From Sagittula sp. P11 (GTDB lineage: Bacteria > Pseudomonadota > Alphaproteobacteria > Rhodobacterales > Rhodobacteraceae): a stretch of 64,000 nucleotides of DNA. Numbering within the stretch: the stretch's first letter is position 1; each line of letters begins with the position of its first letter. The position numbers and the translations under genes are program-made. The notes below the pieces were generated by a model. The model did no database searches. It saw nothing but the letters and a program-made list of their open reading frames with translations, and was not told where the DNA came from. This document shows positions 44,201-51,665 of this stretch, in pieces. Location: NCBI RefSeq assembly GCF_002814095.1, contig NZ_CP021913.1, forward strand, positions 2,886,001 to 2,950,000. Reading direction: 5' to 3'.

Positions 44201-44527
44201 GCCCAGAGAATAGATCCCCGTCGCGTTGATGAAGGCGGCGGTTGCGTGGCTGGCGATGACCTGCAGGAGCGGCAGCACGGGACCGCCCGCGACGGGCCGG
44301 ATAATGACCCAAGTGCCTGCGCGCGGCCGAACCCTGTCCCATGCCTCGCGCGGGACGGGCCAGACCCGGTCGCCATGGCTGATGGCCACGCGCACGCTGG
44401 AGGTGTCCGCCAGGTGCGGCAAGGCCATCGCCACGATCTGCGCAATCGTCGACAGGTGCTCGGCCGAGACATCAAAGGTCCGGCGCTGCTCGGGAAAAGG
44501 CGCCGATGCGACGATGACCTTCGTCAT
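41249..44527 (-). CDS. Phage tail hub / host-specificity protein (lambda J-like)
   Basis: The 1092-residue protein has an N-terminal 120-residue part, then a hydrophobic hairpin (LGAAQAFYAGVVGAGLLGSA), then the hub domains with GWSNRIAPDAAFPFPVGRIR and the C-terminal fibronectin-like and carbohydrate-binding-like domains. Its place after an NlpC/P60 gene and before the fibre gene matches lambda K-I-J order. It forms the distal end of the tail tube. The start overlaps the previous stop as ATGA. Confidence 0.85.
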   Translation of the reverse strand: MTKVIVASAPFPEQRRTFDVSAEHLSTIAQIVAMALPHLADTSSVRVAISHGDRVWPVPREAWDRVRPRAGTWVIIRPVAGGPVLPLLQVIASHATAAFINATGIYSLGAAQAFYAGVVGAGLLGSAAVVGAIASSLVPSLPKRKEQPAGEELYSLEGWSNRIAPDAAFPFPVGRIRMSPVFIALPFSDIINEEQYLYGYFCWGHGELQIEDIRIGNTPIGDLPGVEVETVPGTEADPEITLITEQVIEDRLGLELLPPNAEGEIFHHWTTPRETDVVRLIFQWPGGLYRQGKDGGFRPAGVGIKVWLRESGETDWVEIDRVEQGRSSNDGFFHKKEWVMPHRGIWDVRIARDTGASSNTITTTFLVAASGIRRQRPLNIDFPLARSAIRVKASALANGTLDAVNGIVTRYCDTWNGSTWSRGLPRNPASVVRDILTHPHANFAPVAASQIHMDELQDWWEFCDTRGLKYDRVLAGDENLATILMSVCAAGRGWWRRDGLGWGVGWDEVKDAPVALIDVTNSFGLRWSKRYRRLPDAFIATFLDETSGYEKSERVVLRPGFTGEPRVLEEVSLEGRTDPAQVYQELRWRGYEAEYRPDVFTVFQSGPQRESMRGDMVGLNCEMLDLAQMSARVVRSVDAVVVLDAFATMEEGERYGIRWHVADEENPKGVFVEATVATDPGETRILRIDNGVEPPAPGTRLNFGRVELINWMCKVTSVEAASEGSYRLSLQPAAPEIDALSLADVPPAWNRITGADLPFAGTPDAPVIGTVTAAHPTFAYTDDGNLEVSIPVGMPTTNRVSVGRIDVSHRVVGAPGFDVTSVTGEAGIAALLYPAGISIEYFATAYSIFGDVSADTATGTFAVTGGMPLPTPIDPDGLTAMGGLGYAQLSFATQADTAQVQVFRVPEGDTLDVETHAIGAPMPVTANSSLSYTDGDATRTNVVTAGDMSDAGAWTLGGGWALAGGLATHTPGAASTMSQALTVADDSTYRGYLIVSGRTAGTVTVQLAGASTVASAAFDDNGQFYFALPAVSGLDRIEIVASTDFDGAVETILAFRATSTSAPQGAFSYYVAPLNGDDIATAPTGPVAATIV

Positions 44528-44925
44528 GTCAGCACCTCGTGGCGATAGGCGCCGATGAACCGATTTCGCCAGCCGGTTTTCGTCCAGTCGATCAGCGAGG
44601 AGCGCCCGACGTGCATGTGCAGCATGTGCCGTTCTGTCTTGGCGATTGCGACGTGCGTTGCATGGCCCCGGACCCGGAACAGCAGGCCATCGAAGGGCCG
44701 GATCGTCTCGACGCGCCGCCACGGGCCGCGTTCAATGCCGCCGATGATCAGGCCGGAGATCTCCGCCCGCTCCTCGATCGAGGCATAATCGCCCGAGTAG
44801 CTGGGCAACTGGACGCCGAGCTGCTCGGCGTAGAACAGGGCGAAGAGGCCGTAACAGTCGAGACCGGCGCGCGTGCGTCCGCCGTCCAGTTGCGGCAGGC
44901 CCACGTATGATCCCCAGTCGGTCAT
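44524..44925 (-). CDS. Phage tail NlpC/P60 peptidase
   Basis: The 133-residue protein has the NlpC/P60 catalytic cysteine in GLDCYGLFALFYAE and the histidine in VRGHATHVAIAK. In lambda-type tails this protein (K-like) helps assemble the tip and can cut peptidoglycan at entry. It overlaps both neighbours by 4 bp (ATGA). Confidence 0.88.
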   Translation of the reverse strand: MTDWGSYVGLPQLDGGRTRAGLDCYGLFALFYAEQLGVQLPSYSGDYASIEERAEISGLIIGGIERGPWRRVETIRPFDGLLFRVRGHATHVAIAKTERHMLHMHVGRSSLIDWTKTGWRNRFIGAYRHEVLT

Positions 44926-45461
44926 CGGTTCAGCCCGGGGCAGCGCGACCGCGTCATGCGGGGGCTTGGGAACATTTCGAGCCAGTCGAGGCGGTGGCTC
45001 AGCGACAGCTCGATCTGTGTCGCCAGCGTCAGATCGGCCTCGGCCATTTGCAGCTCCATCCCGAGCAGCTCTTCCTCCGGCTCGTCTGCATGGGTCGAGA
45101 TGACCAGCGCCAGGTGAAGCGTCGCCGGGTCGTTGAAGCCGCGCAGGGTCATGATCATGCTCGGCGTGACGACCGGAAGGATCAGGCGCGCTTCGGGGCC
45201 TTCGTCCTCCGCATCGCCGGGCCATTCGTACTCGGCCGGGATGAACTCGAACGGCTCGGTTGCCGGGTTGGCGCCGCGCCAGGCGGAGCGCGTGCCGTAG
45301 GTGCGTGGATCGTTGGTCAGCCGCTCGGTCATGTCTGTCGAGAACCGGAGCGGGGCGGCAAGATCCGGGTGCGTGATCTCGATCAGGATCAGCTCGACGG
45401 CCGAGGTGTCGGTGCCGTCGTGCACCCGCCGACCGGGCAGGCTCATGCGCTTCCGGCTCAT
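44922..45461 (-). CDS. Phage minor tail protein, DUF1833-like
   Basis: The 179-residue protein starts MSRKRMSLPGRRVHDGTDTS and has VELILIEITHPDLAAPLRFS and PVVTPSMIMTLRGFNDPATL. The content and place, between a minor tail gene and the NlpC/P60 gene, fit the DUF1833 family of lambda-like tail tips. ATGA overlaps at both ends. The family name is from memory of its pattern. Confidence 0.7.
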   Translation of the reverse strand: MSRKRMSLPGRRVHDGTDTSAVELILIEITHPDLAAPLRFSTDMTERLTNDPRTYGTRSAWRGANPATEPFEFIPAEYEWPGDAEDEGPEARLILPVVTPSMIMTLRGFNDPATLHLALVISTHADEPEEELLGMELQMAEADLTLATQIELSLSHRLDWLEMFPSPRMTRSRCPGLNR

Positions 45462-45883
45462 GGCAGCACCTCGACATCGAAGCCCACGCTGAAGGTCACG
45501 CCCCGGATCCCGGTCTCCTGCGGCGGGTTCTCCGTCCACGACACGAGGTCGACCTTCGACATCAGCAGGGGGGTGCCGTCATGCAGAAGGATCGGCGTTC
45601 CGTCGTGATAGAGAAGCGGCCAGCCGTCCGACTGGGCATCCGCCATCCAGAACCAGCTTGTGCCGCCGAGGCACGTCTCGTTGTAGAAACGCCAGAACGT
45701 CGCGAGCTGCGACCGGCTCAGGTCGAGGCGCAGCGACACGATGCGGCCGTCGAGCGAGGAGCCACGCTTGAACCGGGGGGCGTTGCGCTCCGCCTCGATG
45801 CGGCGGCGTGCATCGCGCGGCCGCGCCGCGTGGCCGTCGCGGCGCGGGCGGGGCAGATCCGCGGGCCAGTCGGGATAGCTCAT
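45458..45883 (-). CDS. Phage minor tail protein
   Basis: The 141-residue protein begins MSYPDWPADLPRPRRDGHAA and contains LRLDLSRSQLATFWRFYNET and a tandem LYHDGTPILLHDGTPLL. The position directly after the tape measure points to a distal tail protein (lambda M/L-like). The duplicated HDGTP unit is local. ATGA overlaps on both sides. Confidence 0.7.
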   Translation of the reverse strand: MSYPDWPADLPRPRRDGHAARPRDARRRIEAERNAPRFKRGSSLDGRIVSLRLDLSRSQLATFWRFYNETCLGGTSWFWMADAQSDGWPLLYHDGTPILLHDGTPLLMSKVDLVSWTENPPQETGIRGVTFSVGFDVEVLP

Positions 45884-48444
45884 CGCAGCGTTCCCTTCTC
45901 GCCCAGCCCCCGCGCCCGCAGGAGCTTGCTCATGCCGCCTCCCCGGACCTGCGCGGCGCTGCCCATCATGTCGGCCAGCTCGTAACGCGGGAACCGCTGG
46001 CCGTTCGGTCCGATGCCATCGGAAATCCGGCGCTTGCTCAGTCCCCGATCGGTGGCGTCCACGAACTGGACCTTCATCTGGCCGGCCGCCTGCGCGGGCG
46101 CTGCCGCTCCGCCCACGCCGCCGCCGTTGGCGAAACCGGGCAACGGCGCGCCTGCGTTGATCGCTTCCAGCAGAGGCCGGTATTTGGCCGTCGCGTCGGC
46201 ATTGACCCAGAACTCGCCCGGGCTGGCGGCGACCAGGACGCGGTCGTCCCGCGAGCTACCCATGCCGTAGGTCATCCCGCCTGACGCGCGCTTCTGCACG
46301 TCGCCGCCGTCCTTCAGGCCGAGCAGCCCCAGCAGACCACCACCGAAGAGGTTGCCCAAGGGGCCGTCGCCCAAGATCAGCGCCTGCATGCCGATGTCCC
46401 AGAGCTTGTCCTGGACGCGCTGCAGGGCGGACACGGCGCCGGAGGCCCCGGTGCGGAAGCCGTCGAAGAAGTCGCGCATCAGACCGCCGACCTCGTCTCT
46501 GGTCTGGCCGAGGCGTTCCTGGGCGACCTTCTCCTCCTCGATCGTCGTGATCTTGTCGCGGATTGCCGCGCGCTCCGCATCGGTGGCGCTGGCGAGCTGC
46601 TCGCGGACGCGGATCATCTCGCGCTGGACCGGGTCGAGTTCGCGCAAGAGCGCCAGCTCCTGATCGAGGCTCGCCATCAGCTCGGCGACCTCGTCCTTCT
46701 CTTCCTTCGTCCGGGATTTGCCGCCGCCCTTGCGGCCTGATTTGAGGCTTTGGGTCAGCTTGCGGTACTCGGCATCCGCCGAGCGGGCCGCTTCTTCGAG
46801 CCGTGCTGCGTTCTCGGCCTCTTCTTTCAGGACATTCTCAACCGATCCGATAGCGCCCAGCCGACCCACGCTGCCTGACGCGATCATTCCGTAGCCACCG
46901 TCCGGCAGTTCCCGACGGAAGTCGTTGACCGCAAGGCGACCGGCCCGCTCGGCAGGCTTGCCCACCGTGTCCAACAAGATTTGAGATCGCGCGGCAGACT
47001 GTTGCGACCCGGAAATAGAGGCCAGCGCGGCTTTCTGCGCGGCCGCGTTTGAAAGGTTCGCAACCAGAGACGAGGCCGCATCGGCCGCGCCCCAGATACC
47101 GCTGGCGATGTCCATGGCCTCCAGCTTTTGCCCGACTTCGAAGGCGGCGCGAAGCTTCTGCTTCAGGGTTTCCGCCTCGTCGCTCGACGCCAGCATCTCC
47201 TCGAAGGCCCGGCGCTCGGCCGCTTGCCGCGCGTTGACGACTTCGACGCTTTCCTCGCCGTAGGACAGGATCGCCCGCTGCAGGTCGTTCTCTTCCTGCA
47301 TGGTCCGAAGCATGCCTGAGGCGCTCTGCCATGCTTCGATGCGCGCGGCGCCGTAAGTCCTGACCGAAGCGACCGCCCCGTCCCAGCCTTGGCGCAGAGC
47401 GTCGAGGATCGCGTTGCTCGCCTGTTCGCCCTGGCGAAGGGCGCGTTCCGTGTCCAGGACGGCATCGCGGAACTGTCTTTGCTTGTCGGAAGCATCCACG
47501 AGGCCCCGTGAGACGCTCGCGACCGTGTTCTTCAGGTTCTCGATCGCGCGTGTCTGCTCGTCGAAGGTCGTCGCGTCGTCGAGTTCCCGGAGCGCGTCCT
47601 GCACGGCCTGGCGCCCGGCGTCATCGCCCTCACGCCGCGCTTGGCGCGCGATTTCAAGGCCAAGGCCACCGACATCCTTGATCAGCGCCTGCGCGGCCTT
47701 CGTCGCGTCGTCTTGAATAGCCGTCAGGCCCCGGTCGCGGATTTCGGCCAGCATCTGCGCAAGCGCGGGGCTGATGCTGCCGAACTCCTTTTTCACCGCT
47801 TCGGCGCTGAGGGCCGCGTCGTTCTTCAGGTCAGACACGCGACCGGACAGCCGATCCAGAACGTCGTCGAGTGTTTCCGCCTCCTTCGACGACGACATGA
47901 GCCAATTCGTCATGGCGGCACCGGCCGCGATCGAGCCGATCGTGATCAGGTTCACCGGGCTGATCATGGCGGTGAAGCCCGAGAGGATCAGCCGCGCCGC
48001 ATCCTTCCCCTTGGCGCCGGTCTGCTGGAACACCTGCCCGATCTGCGTACCCTGCTGGATCGCGAGCTGAAGCGGGTTCTGACCTGCGGCGAGCATCACG
48101 CCGATGTCGTTGAACTGGCTGGTCAGGTTGCCAACGGAACCGGCGGCACCGTTGAAGGTCTTCGGCACCTGGTCGCCCTTCGCCTTCAACCTGTCGATCG
48201 TGCGCCCCATCTCGTCGATCTGCTTGATCGACCCGGCCTGCGCGCTCCGGAGCTGGCCCAGCTCCTGACGATAGCCGTCCAGCTGCGCCTGCAGCGCGGC
48301 GATCTCGGACGCGGCTTCCTTGCCCTTGCCGCCGAGCTGGTCGACGGACGTCTGCAGCTCGCGGGTGTCCTGCGAGGTCTCACGCAACGCGCCTTGCGCC
48401 TGTTTGGCGTCCAGCGTCAGTCTGCCGTGAATGTCGAGCGGCAT
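45880..48444 (-). CDS. Phage tail tape measure protein
   Basis: The 854-residue protein has an N-terminal coiled coil (TSVDQLGGKGKEAASEIAAL onward), hydrophobic segments near LILSGFTAMISPVNLITIGS, long helical A/E/R-rich stretches, and a C-terminal glycine-rich part. Coiled coil plus internal membrane segments is the tape-measure pattern; it sets tail length and may help DNA pass the inner membrane. It follows the tail assembly chaperones, as in all siphoviral tails. Confidence 0.9.
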   Translation of the reverse strand: MPLDIHGRLTLDAKQAQGALRETSQDTRELQTSVDQLGGKGKEAASEIAALQAQLDGYRQELGQLRSAQAGSIKQIDEMGRTIDRLKAKGDQVPKTFNGAAGSVGNLTSQFNDIGVMLAAGQNPLQLAIQQGTQIGQVFQQTGAKGKDAARLILSGFTAMISPVNLITIGSIAAGAAMTNWLMSSSKEAETLDDVLDRLSGRVSDLKNDAALSAEAVKKEFGSISPALAQMLAEIRDRGLTAIQDDATKAAQALIKDVGGLGLEIARQARREGDDAGRQAVQDALRELDDATTFDEQTRAIENLKNTVASVSRGLVDASDKQRQFRDAVLDTERALRQGEQASNAILDALRQGWDGAVASVRTYGAARIEAWQSASGMLRTMQEENDLQRAILSYGEESVEVVNARQAAERRAFEEMLASSDEAETLKQKLRAAFEVGQKLEAMDIASGIWGAADAASSLVANLSNAAAQKAALASISGSQQSAARSQILLDTVGKPAERAGRLAVNDFRRELPDGGYGMIASGSVGRLGAIGSVENVLKEEAENAARLEEAARSADAEYRKLTQSLKSGRKGGGKSRTKEEKDEVAELMASLDQELALLRELDPVQREMIRVREQLASATDAERAAIRDKITTIEEEKVAQERLGQTRDEVGGLMRDFFDGFRTGASGAVSALQRVQDKLWDIGMQALILGDGPLGNLFGGGLLGLLGLKDGGDVQKRASGGMTYGMGSSRDDRVLVAASPGEFWVNADATAKYRPLLEAINAGAPLPGFANGGGVGGAAAPAQAAGQMKVQFVDATDRGLSKRRISDGIGPNGQRFPRYELADMMGSAAQVRGGGMSKLLRARGLGEKGTLR

Positions 48445-48449
48445 GCCCT

Positions 48450-48803
48450 TTAACCCTCGTTCAACGCCTCGATCGCGCCGTGTTCAACGGTCATTATCTG
48501 CCCGAGCAGCTCGGGCGTGATCTGGATCCCGGCCATCCGCCACGCGGCCTCACATGCGCCGAGATCCAGCCCGACCCACGTCGGGCGCGCGCCCCAGTTC
48601 GGCAGGAGGCGCCATTGCCTGCGGACCAGGAGAAACGCCGCCACCGCGTCCACGTGTTCGGGCCAGACGCCGCTGCCGTCAGCGCTTCCGGAGCGCAGCT
48701 CCTCGGGCACGCTCCAGAACTCGTCGTCACTGTTCGCGTCCCCGGCCGAGCGTCGGTCGTCCCAGAGTGCCCCGGTGATGGCAGCGCGCCCGGCCCATTT
48801 CAG
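48450..48803 (-). CDS. Tail assembly chaperone extension, made by -1 frameshift (lambda GT-like)
   Basis: In the -1 frame relative to the first chaperone gene, the reading stays open across its stop: LKWAGRAAITGALWDDRRSA, and on to EHVDAVAAFLLVRRQWRLLP, ending IEALNEG. There is no good start codon of its own at the beginning; the first ATG-like start is well inside. So I read it as the T part of a 219-residue G-T fusion made at the slippery site 48803-48809. The N-terminal 102 residues would be shared with the shorter chaperone. Confidence 0.8.
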   Translation of the reverse strand: MKWAGRAAITGALWDDRRSAGDANSDDEFWSVPEELRSGSADGSGVWPEHVDAVAAFLLVRRQWRLLPNWGARPTWVGLDLGACEAAWRMAGIQITPELLGQIMTVEHGAIEALNEG

Positions 48804-49108
48804 TTTCCCGCCCGGGCCTCGCGGACGCCCCGGGTGTATGCCGCGAAGAGCGCGAGCCGGATGTCGAGATACCCGATCAACTGCTCGATAACTTCGGGAG
48901 AAGAGGGCAGTTCCTCGCCGCCCCCCACCACGCCGCCGACAGACTTCAGGATCTTCCGCAGCGCGGCCTTCTCGTTGTCCGCGCCCGCGCCGGTGACCTC
49001 TTCGAACTGTTCGTCGGGCAGCACCCGGAACTCGGCGTCGAAGCTGCCGCCGCCGACCGGCTCGATCGTGCGGGTGAAAGTGCGTTCGTGGTCGATGCGG
49101 AAGGTCAT
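48800..49108 (-). CDS. Tail assembly chaperone (lambda G-like)
   Basis: The 102-residue protein begins MTFRIDHERTFTRTIEPVGG and ends REARAGN. It lies between the tail tube gene and the tape measure, the fixed place of chaperones that coat the tape measure in siphovirus assembly. Its last two codons, GGA AAC, with the preceding G, form a slippery heptamer. Confidence 0.85.
   Translation of the reverse strand: MTFRIDHERTFTRTIEPVGGGSFDAEFRVLPDEQFEEVTGAGADNEKAALRKILKSVGGVVGGGEELPSSPEVIEQLIGYLDIRLALFAAYTRGVREARAGN
48803..48809 (-). promoter_or_regulatory. -1 programmed frameshift site GGGAAAC
   Basis: Read on the minus strand in frame as G GGA AAC, directly followed by TGA. It has the X XXY YYZ form and resembles GGGAAAG of lambda G/T. 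Shifting back one base gives CTG AAA TGG and an open frame to 48450. Confidence 0.85.
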
Positions 49109-49130
49109 GTCTCTCTCTCCGGTTGGGGGG

Positions 49131-50066
49131 TCAGGTGAAGGCCAAGGTCCACTGGTCGTTGCCGGACGTCGGCAACGGCTTGAACGACAGCGGCCATTCG
49201 GTGATGCCCTGCGCTTCGGTCGGCGCGCCGGGACGCATGAGCTGGCACGTGGGCGCGGTCAGGGTGATGATCCGGCCCGCTGTCGCCTTTTCGTGGGTGA
49301 ACACGACCGGCACCCGGTCGCCGCTTTCGGCGAGCGCGTAGGGGTTGAACGTGGCGAGCGGGACTGCCTCGATCTGGACATCCAGCTTCTCGGCGCGGTC
49401 GACGATCTCGATGCTTTCGTTGCCGACCAGGAAGCGCGGCTCGACCTCGTTGCCCAGGTCGAAGGTGAAGCTGCGCAGCACGCGGGCCGACCCGTCGATG
49501 GTGAAGGCGCTGTTGGCGTGGCTGACGATCTTCGGGTTGTTCCAGCCGGTGAAGTCCGGTGTCGGCTTTGCCTGATCCGCAGGCGCGACCCAAAGCCCGG
49601 TCATCATGACCTTCAGGATCGGGACGCCTGAGGCGTTGAGCGTGATGGTGCCCGACGCGCGGACGCCGAGCGAGGTGTAGAGGATCCCGCCCACGTTCAG
49701 ATAGACGGTCGCCGCATCGTGCCCGGACGAGACCGGGTTATAGGTCACCGACGTTGCGGCCACGACGGTCTCGGCGCAGCCCAGGGCGCGCAGGATCGGG
49801 CCGAAGGCCGGGGGAGTTCCGGCCACGCCGCTGCCGACCAGGTCGACCTCGAACTCCAGCGTGGCGTGCAGGTCAGCGACGATTGTCGGCGAGCCGCCGA
49901 GGTCCGGCTGCTCGTGTGTAAGGTCGACGTCCTGCCCCTCCATCGGGTTCCAGGCGACGTTCTTCGCGCGCACGGCATTGGCGGCGCCGGTCGGTTCGGC
50001 GTCGGTGCCGTAGGTAGCCTCGATCTTGAAGAGCAGGGTCTTCTCGCGCCAGCGGATCACGGGCAT
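49131..50066 (-). CDS. Phage major tail tube protein
   Basis: The 311-residue protein starts MPVIRWREKTLLFKIEATYG and shows the beta-rich tail tube pattern with ATYGTDAEPTGAANAV, LEFEVDLVGSG and an Ig-like C-terminal part. The GTDAxPTGAxNA opening is common in tail tubes of B3-type transposable phages. It shows that the tail is non-contractile: no sheath gene is seen beside it. It follows a 46-residue gene by 3 bp. Confidence 0.85.
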   Translation of the reverse strand: MPVIRWREKTLLFKIEATYGTDAEPTGAANAVRAKNVAWNPMEGQDVDLTHEQPDLGGSPTIVADLHATLEFEVDLVGSGVAGTPPAFGPILRALGCAETVVAATSVTYNPVSSGHDAATVYLNVGGILYTSLGVRASGTITLNASGVPILKVMMTGLWVAPADQAKPTPDFTGWNNPKIVSHANSAFTIDGSARVLRSFTFDLGNEVEPRFLVGNESIEIVDRAEKLDVQIEAVPLATFNPYALAESGDRVPVVFTHEKATAGRIITLTAPTCQLMRPGAPTEAQGITEWPLSFKPLPTSGNDQWTLAFT

Positions 50067-50069
50067 GGA

Positions 50070-50210
50070 TCACGCCTCCTTCTTCGGTTCGGGTTGCGGC
50101 TTTGGTGCGGGTGCGGGTGAAGGTGCAGGTTTCGCCGGAGCGTCCTTCAGCTTCAGCTTGCCCTTCGGGTCTCGGATCCAGCTTCCGCCGGTCTTGGGTA
50201 GCTCGGTCAT
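50070..50210 (-). CDS. Small phage protein, 46 residues
   Basis: The reading frame gives MTELPKTGGSWIRDPKGKLK, then a K/P/A-rich tail ending PEPKKEA. The ATGA overlap with the preceding gene and 3-bp gap to the tail tube gene support it. Short proteins with the same opening occur at this place in Mu-like phages (gp38-like). Function unknown. Confidence 0.7.
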   Translation of the reverse strand: MTELPKTGGSWIRDPKGKLKLKDAPAKPAPSPAPAPKPQPEPKKEA

Positions 50211-50638
50211 TCGTCGATCCTCAGATGGTCCATGATGCGGAACTCGATCAGCCAGCTCATCAGCCCGTCGCCGCCGGGCGTGAACCGGCTTGTGGCCAGC
50301 TCGAAGACGCCGACCTCTGCGCCGGGTGCCCAGCCGCAGATCGCCTTCTCGATGTCGGCGAGCAGATCCTCGATCTTGTCCAGGGCGCGCGCGCCGGCGG
50401 CGTCGACCGACGTCAGGAAGAGGGCGATGGTCACGCCCGTAAGCACCTCTTGGGCGAAGGTTCCGGCGCTTGCGGCCGAGCGCCCCCCGCGCCGCGAGGA
50501 CGGGATCAGATAGGCCGAAACGCCGCCCGTGGGCGGGAGCCTCGATGCCAGGAGGCGGGAGAAGTCGGCCGCCTTGCGGATCCGCCCGCTGAGCACTGGC
50601 ACGCGCGCCTGAAGCCGTGTCTCGATTTCTTCGAGCAT
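50207..50638 (-). CDS. Phage Mu gp37-like protein, probable tail terminator
   Basis: The 143-residue protein begins MLEEIETRLQARVPVLSGRI and has LTGVTIALFLTSVDAAGARA and LMSWLIEFRIMDHLRIDE. Size and place between the DUF1320 gene and the tail tube fit the gp37/tail-terminator group. The start shares its A with the stop of the gene before it (TGATG). Confidence 0.75.
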   Translation of the reverse strand: MLEEIETRLQARVPVLSGRIRKAADFSRLLASRLPPTGGVSAYLIPSSRRGGRSAASAGTFAQEVLTGVTIALFLTSVDAAGARALDKIEDLLADIEKAICGWAPGAEVGVFELATSRFTPGGDGLMSWLIEFRIMDHLRIDE

Positions 50639-51066
50639 CAGATCAGGCCCTTCATGCTTTCGGCCGTGAAGTCACGCGTCCGGTCGGTGACCCGGGCGCT
50701 GCCGCCGCCGGTGGTCGGCGTGGCGATGCCTGCGGCGGCGAGCTGGATCGTGCCCTTCGAGATCTTGTCGAGCGTGGCGAGGGCGTCCTTGTAGTCGCGG
50801 ACGATCTTGTCGCTCGGCTCGTAGACGTGCAGCTCGTAGATCGCGAGGCGCTCAGCGATGGTCGGGATCGGGTCGGGCACGGCCGACAGCGGCAGCACGT
50901 AGCGCCCGGCCAGATGGCCGTTGATCATGCCATCGGCCGCGGCGATCGCGCGGTCGACGGTCGCGCTGTTGATCATGCCGGTCGCCTCCTCTCCGCGGTC
51001 CGTGAGCTGGATCAGGAAGTTGGTTCCGTAGTGCTCTTCGAGGATGGCTTGTGTGCAGTAGGGCAT
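50638..51066 (-). CDS. DUF1320 (Mu gp36-like) head-tail connector protein
   Basis: The 142-residue protein starts MPYCTQAILEEHYGTNFLIQ and has the repeated-helix pattern of DUF1320, RAIAAADGMINGHLAGRYVL and TIAERLAIYELHVYEPSDKI. It joins head to tail in Mu-like phages. A 110-bp gap with two hairpin-like repeats (GCCGGTGC/GCACCGGC) precedes it, one of the few gaps in the head cluster. Confidence 0.88.
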   Translation of the reverse strand: MPYCTQAILEEHYGTNFLIQLTDRGEEATGMINSATVDRAIAAADGMINGHLAGRYVLPLSAVPDPIPTIAERLAIYELHVYEPSDKIVRDYKDALATLDKISKGTIQLAAAGIATPTTGGGSARVTDRTRDFTAESMKGLI

Positions 51067-51176
51067 CCGTCAGACCTCCATCGCTCGGATCAGAAACAGG
51101 GCATGGCCCCCCGGCGACCGAGCATGAAAGCCGCCGGGGGATTGCCGGTGCTCCCGAAACAGGGCACCGGCTGTGT

Positions 51177-51665
51177 TCAGGCGTCCGGGGGCAGGAACTC
51201 GACGACCAGCTTGGGATCGCCCTCGATCATCTCGCGTTCGGCCTCGGCGAGTTCCGAGACCAGGACGATGGTCGGAGTAGGTGTGAAGTGTCGTCCCGCC
51301 CGCCAACGGCCCTTCTTCGGGCCGATGATGACCAGGCCGCCCTCGGCTCCGGGTTCGGGGAGATCGAGGTCGGGATCGGCTTGGTTCCCGACCTCGATCT
51401 CCCCGGCTTCAGCCGCCACGGTCGAAGCTGTGTGTTCACCCGCTTCCGTGGTGGCGCCGATCTGTGCATCGGTGGCCTGCCGCTCTTCCGCCTCGGGTGC
51501 CGGCACGCTGCCCTCCGGCCCGGCAGCGGCCGACCCGGCGTCCTCGGCCTTCCGCAGATCGGCTTCTGCGGCGGCGATCTTGTCGGCCAAGGTCTCGTCC
51601 TTCCAGCGGGGCCCGAACGGGATTTCCAGTTCGGTCGCGCGCTTCTCCAGCTCCGCGCGGGTCAT
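51177..51665 (-). CDS. FluMu_N-domain phage protein with HeH/LEM-like N-terminus
   Basis: The 162-residue protein has an N-terminal helix pair, AELEKRATELEIPFGPRWKD, of HeH/LEM type, an A/E-rich linker, and the C-terminal RRAGRHFTPTPTI-like segment (here GRWRAGRHFTPTPTIVLVSE) typical of the FluMu N domain. It overlaps the head gene as ATGA. Its role in the virion is unknown. Confidence 0.75.
   Translation of the reverse strand: MTRAELEKRATELEIPFGPRWKDETLADKIAAAEADLRKAEDAGSAAAGPEGSVPAPEAEERQATDAQIGATTEAGEHTASTVAAEAGEIEVGNQADPDLDLPEPGAEGGLVIIGPKKGRWRAGRHFTPTPTIVLVSELAEAEREMIEGDPKLVVEFLPPDA

Noticed and set aside
48710-48798. Independent ATG starts for the second tail chaperone frame
   Set aside because: The ATG at 48798 is out of frame and soon stops; the in-frame start at 48710 would remove a third of an open and sensible sequence. 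The frameshift explains the frame better.
51067-51176. Possible small gene in the gap between the FluMu_N and DUF1320 genes
   Set aside because: A 25-codon GTG frame and a frame ending HALFLIRAMEV exist, but neither has a ribosome site or a known pattern; inverted repeats explain the gap as well.
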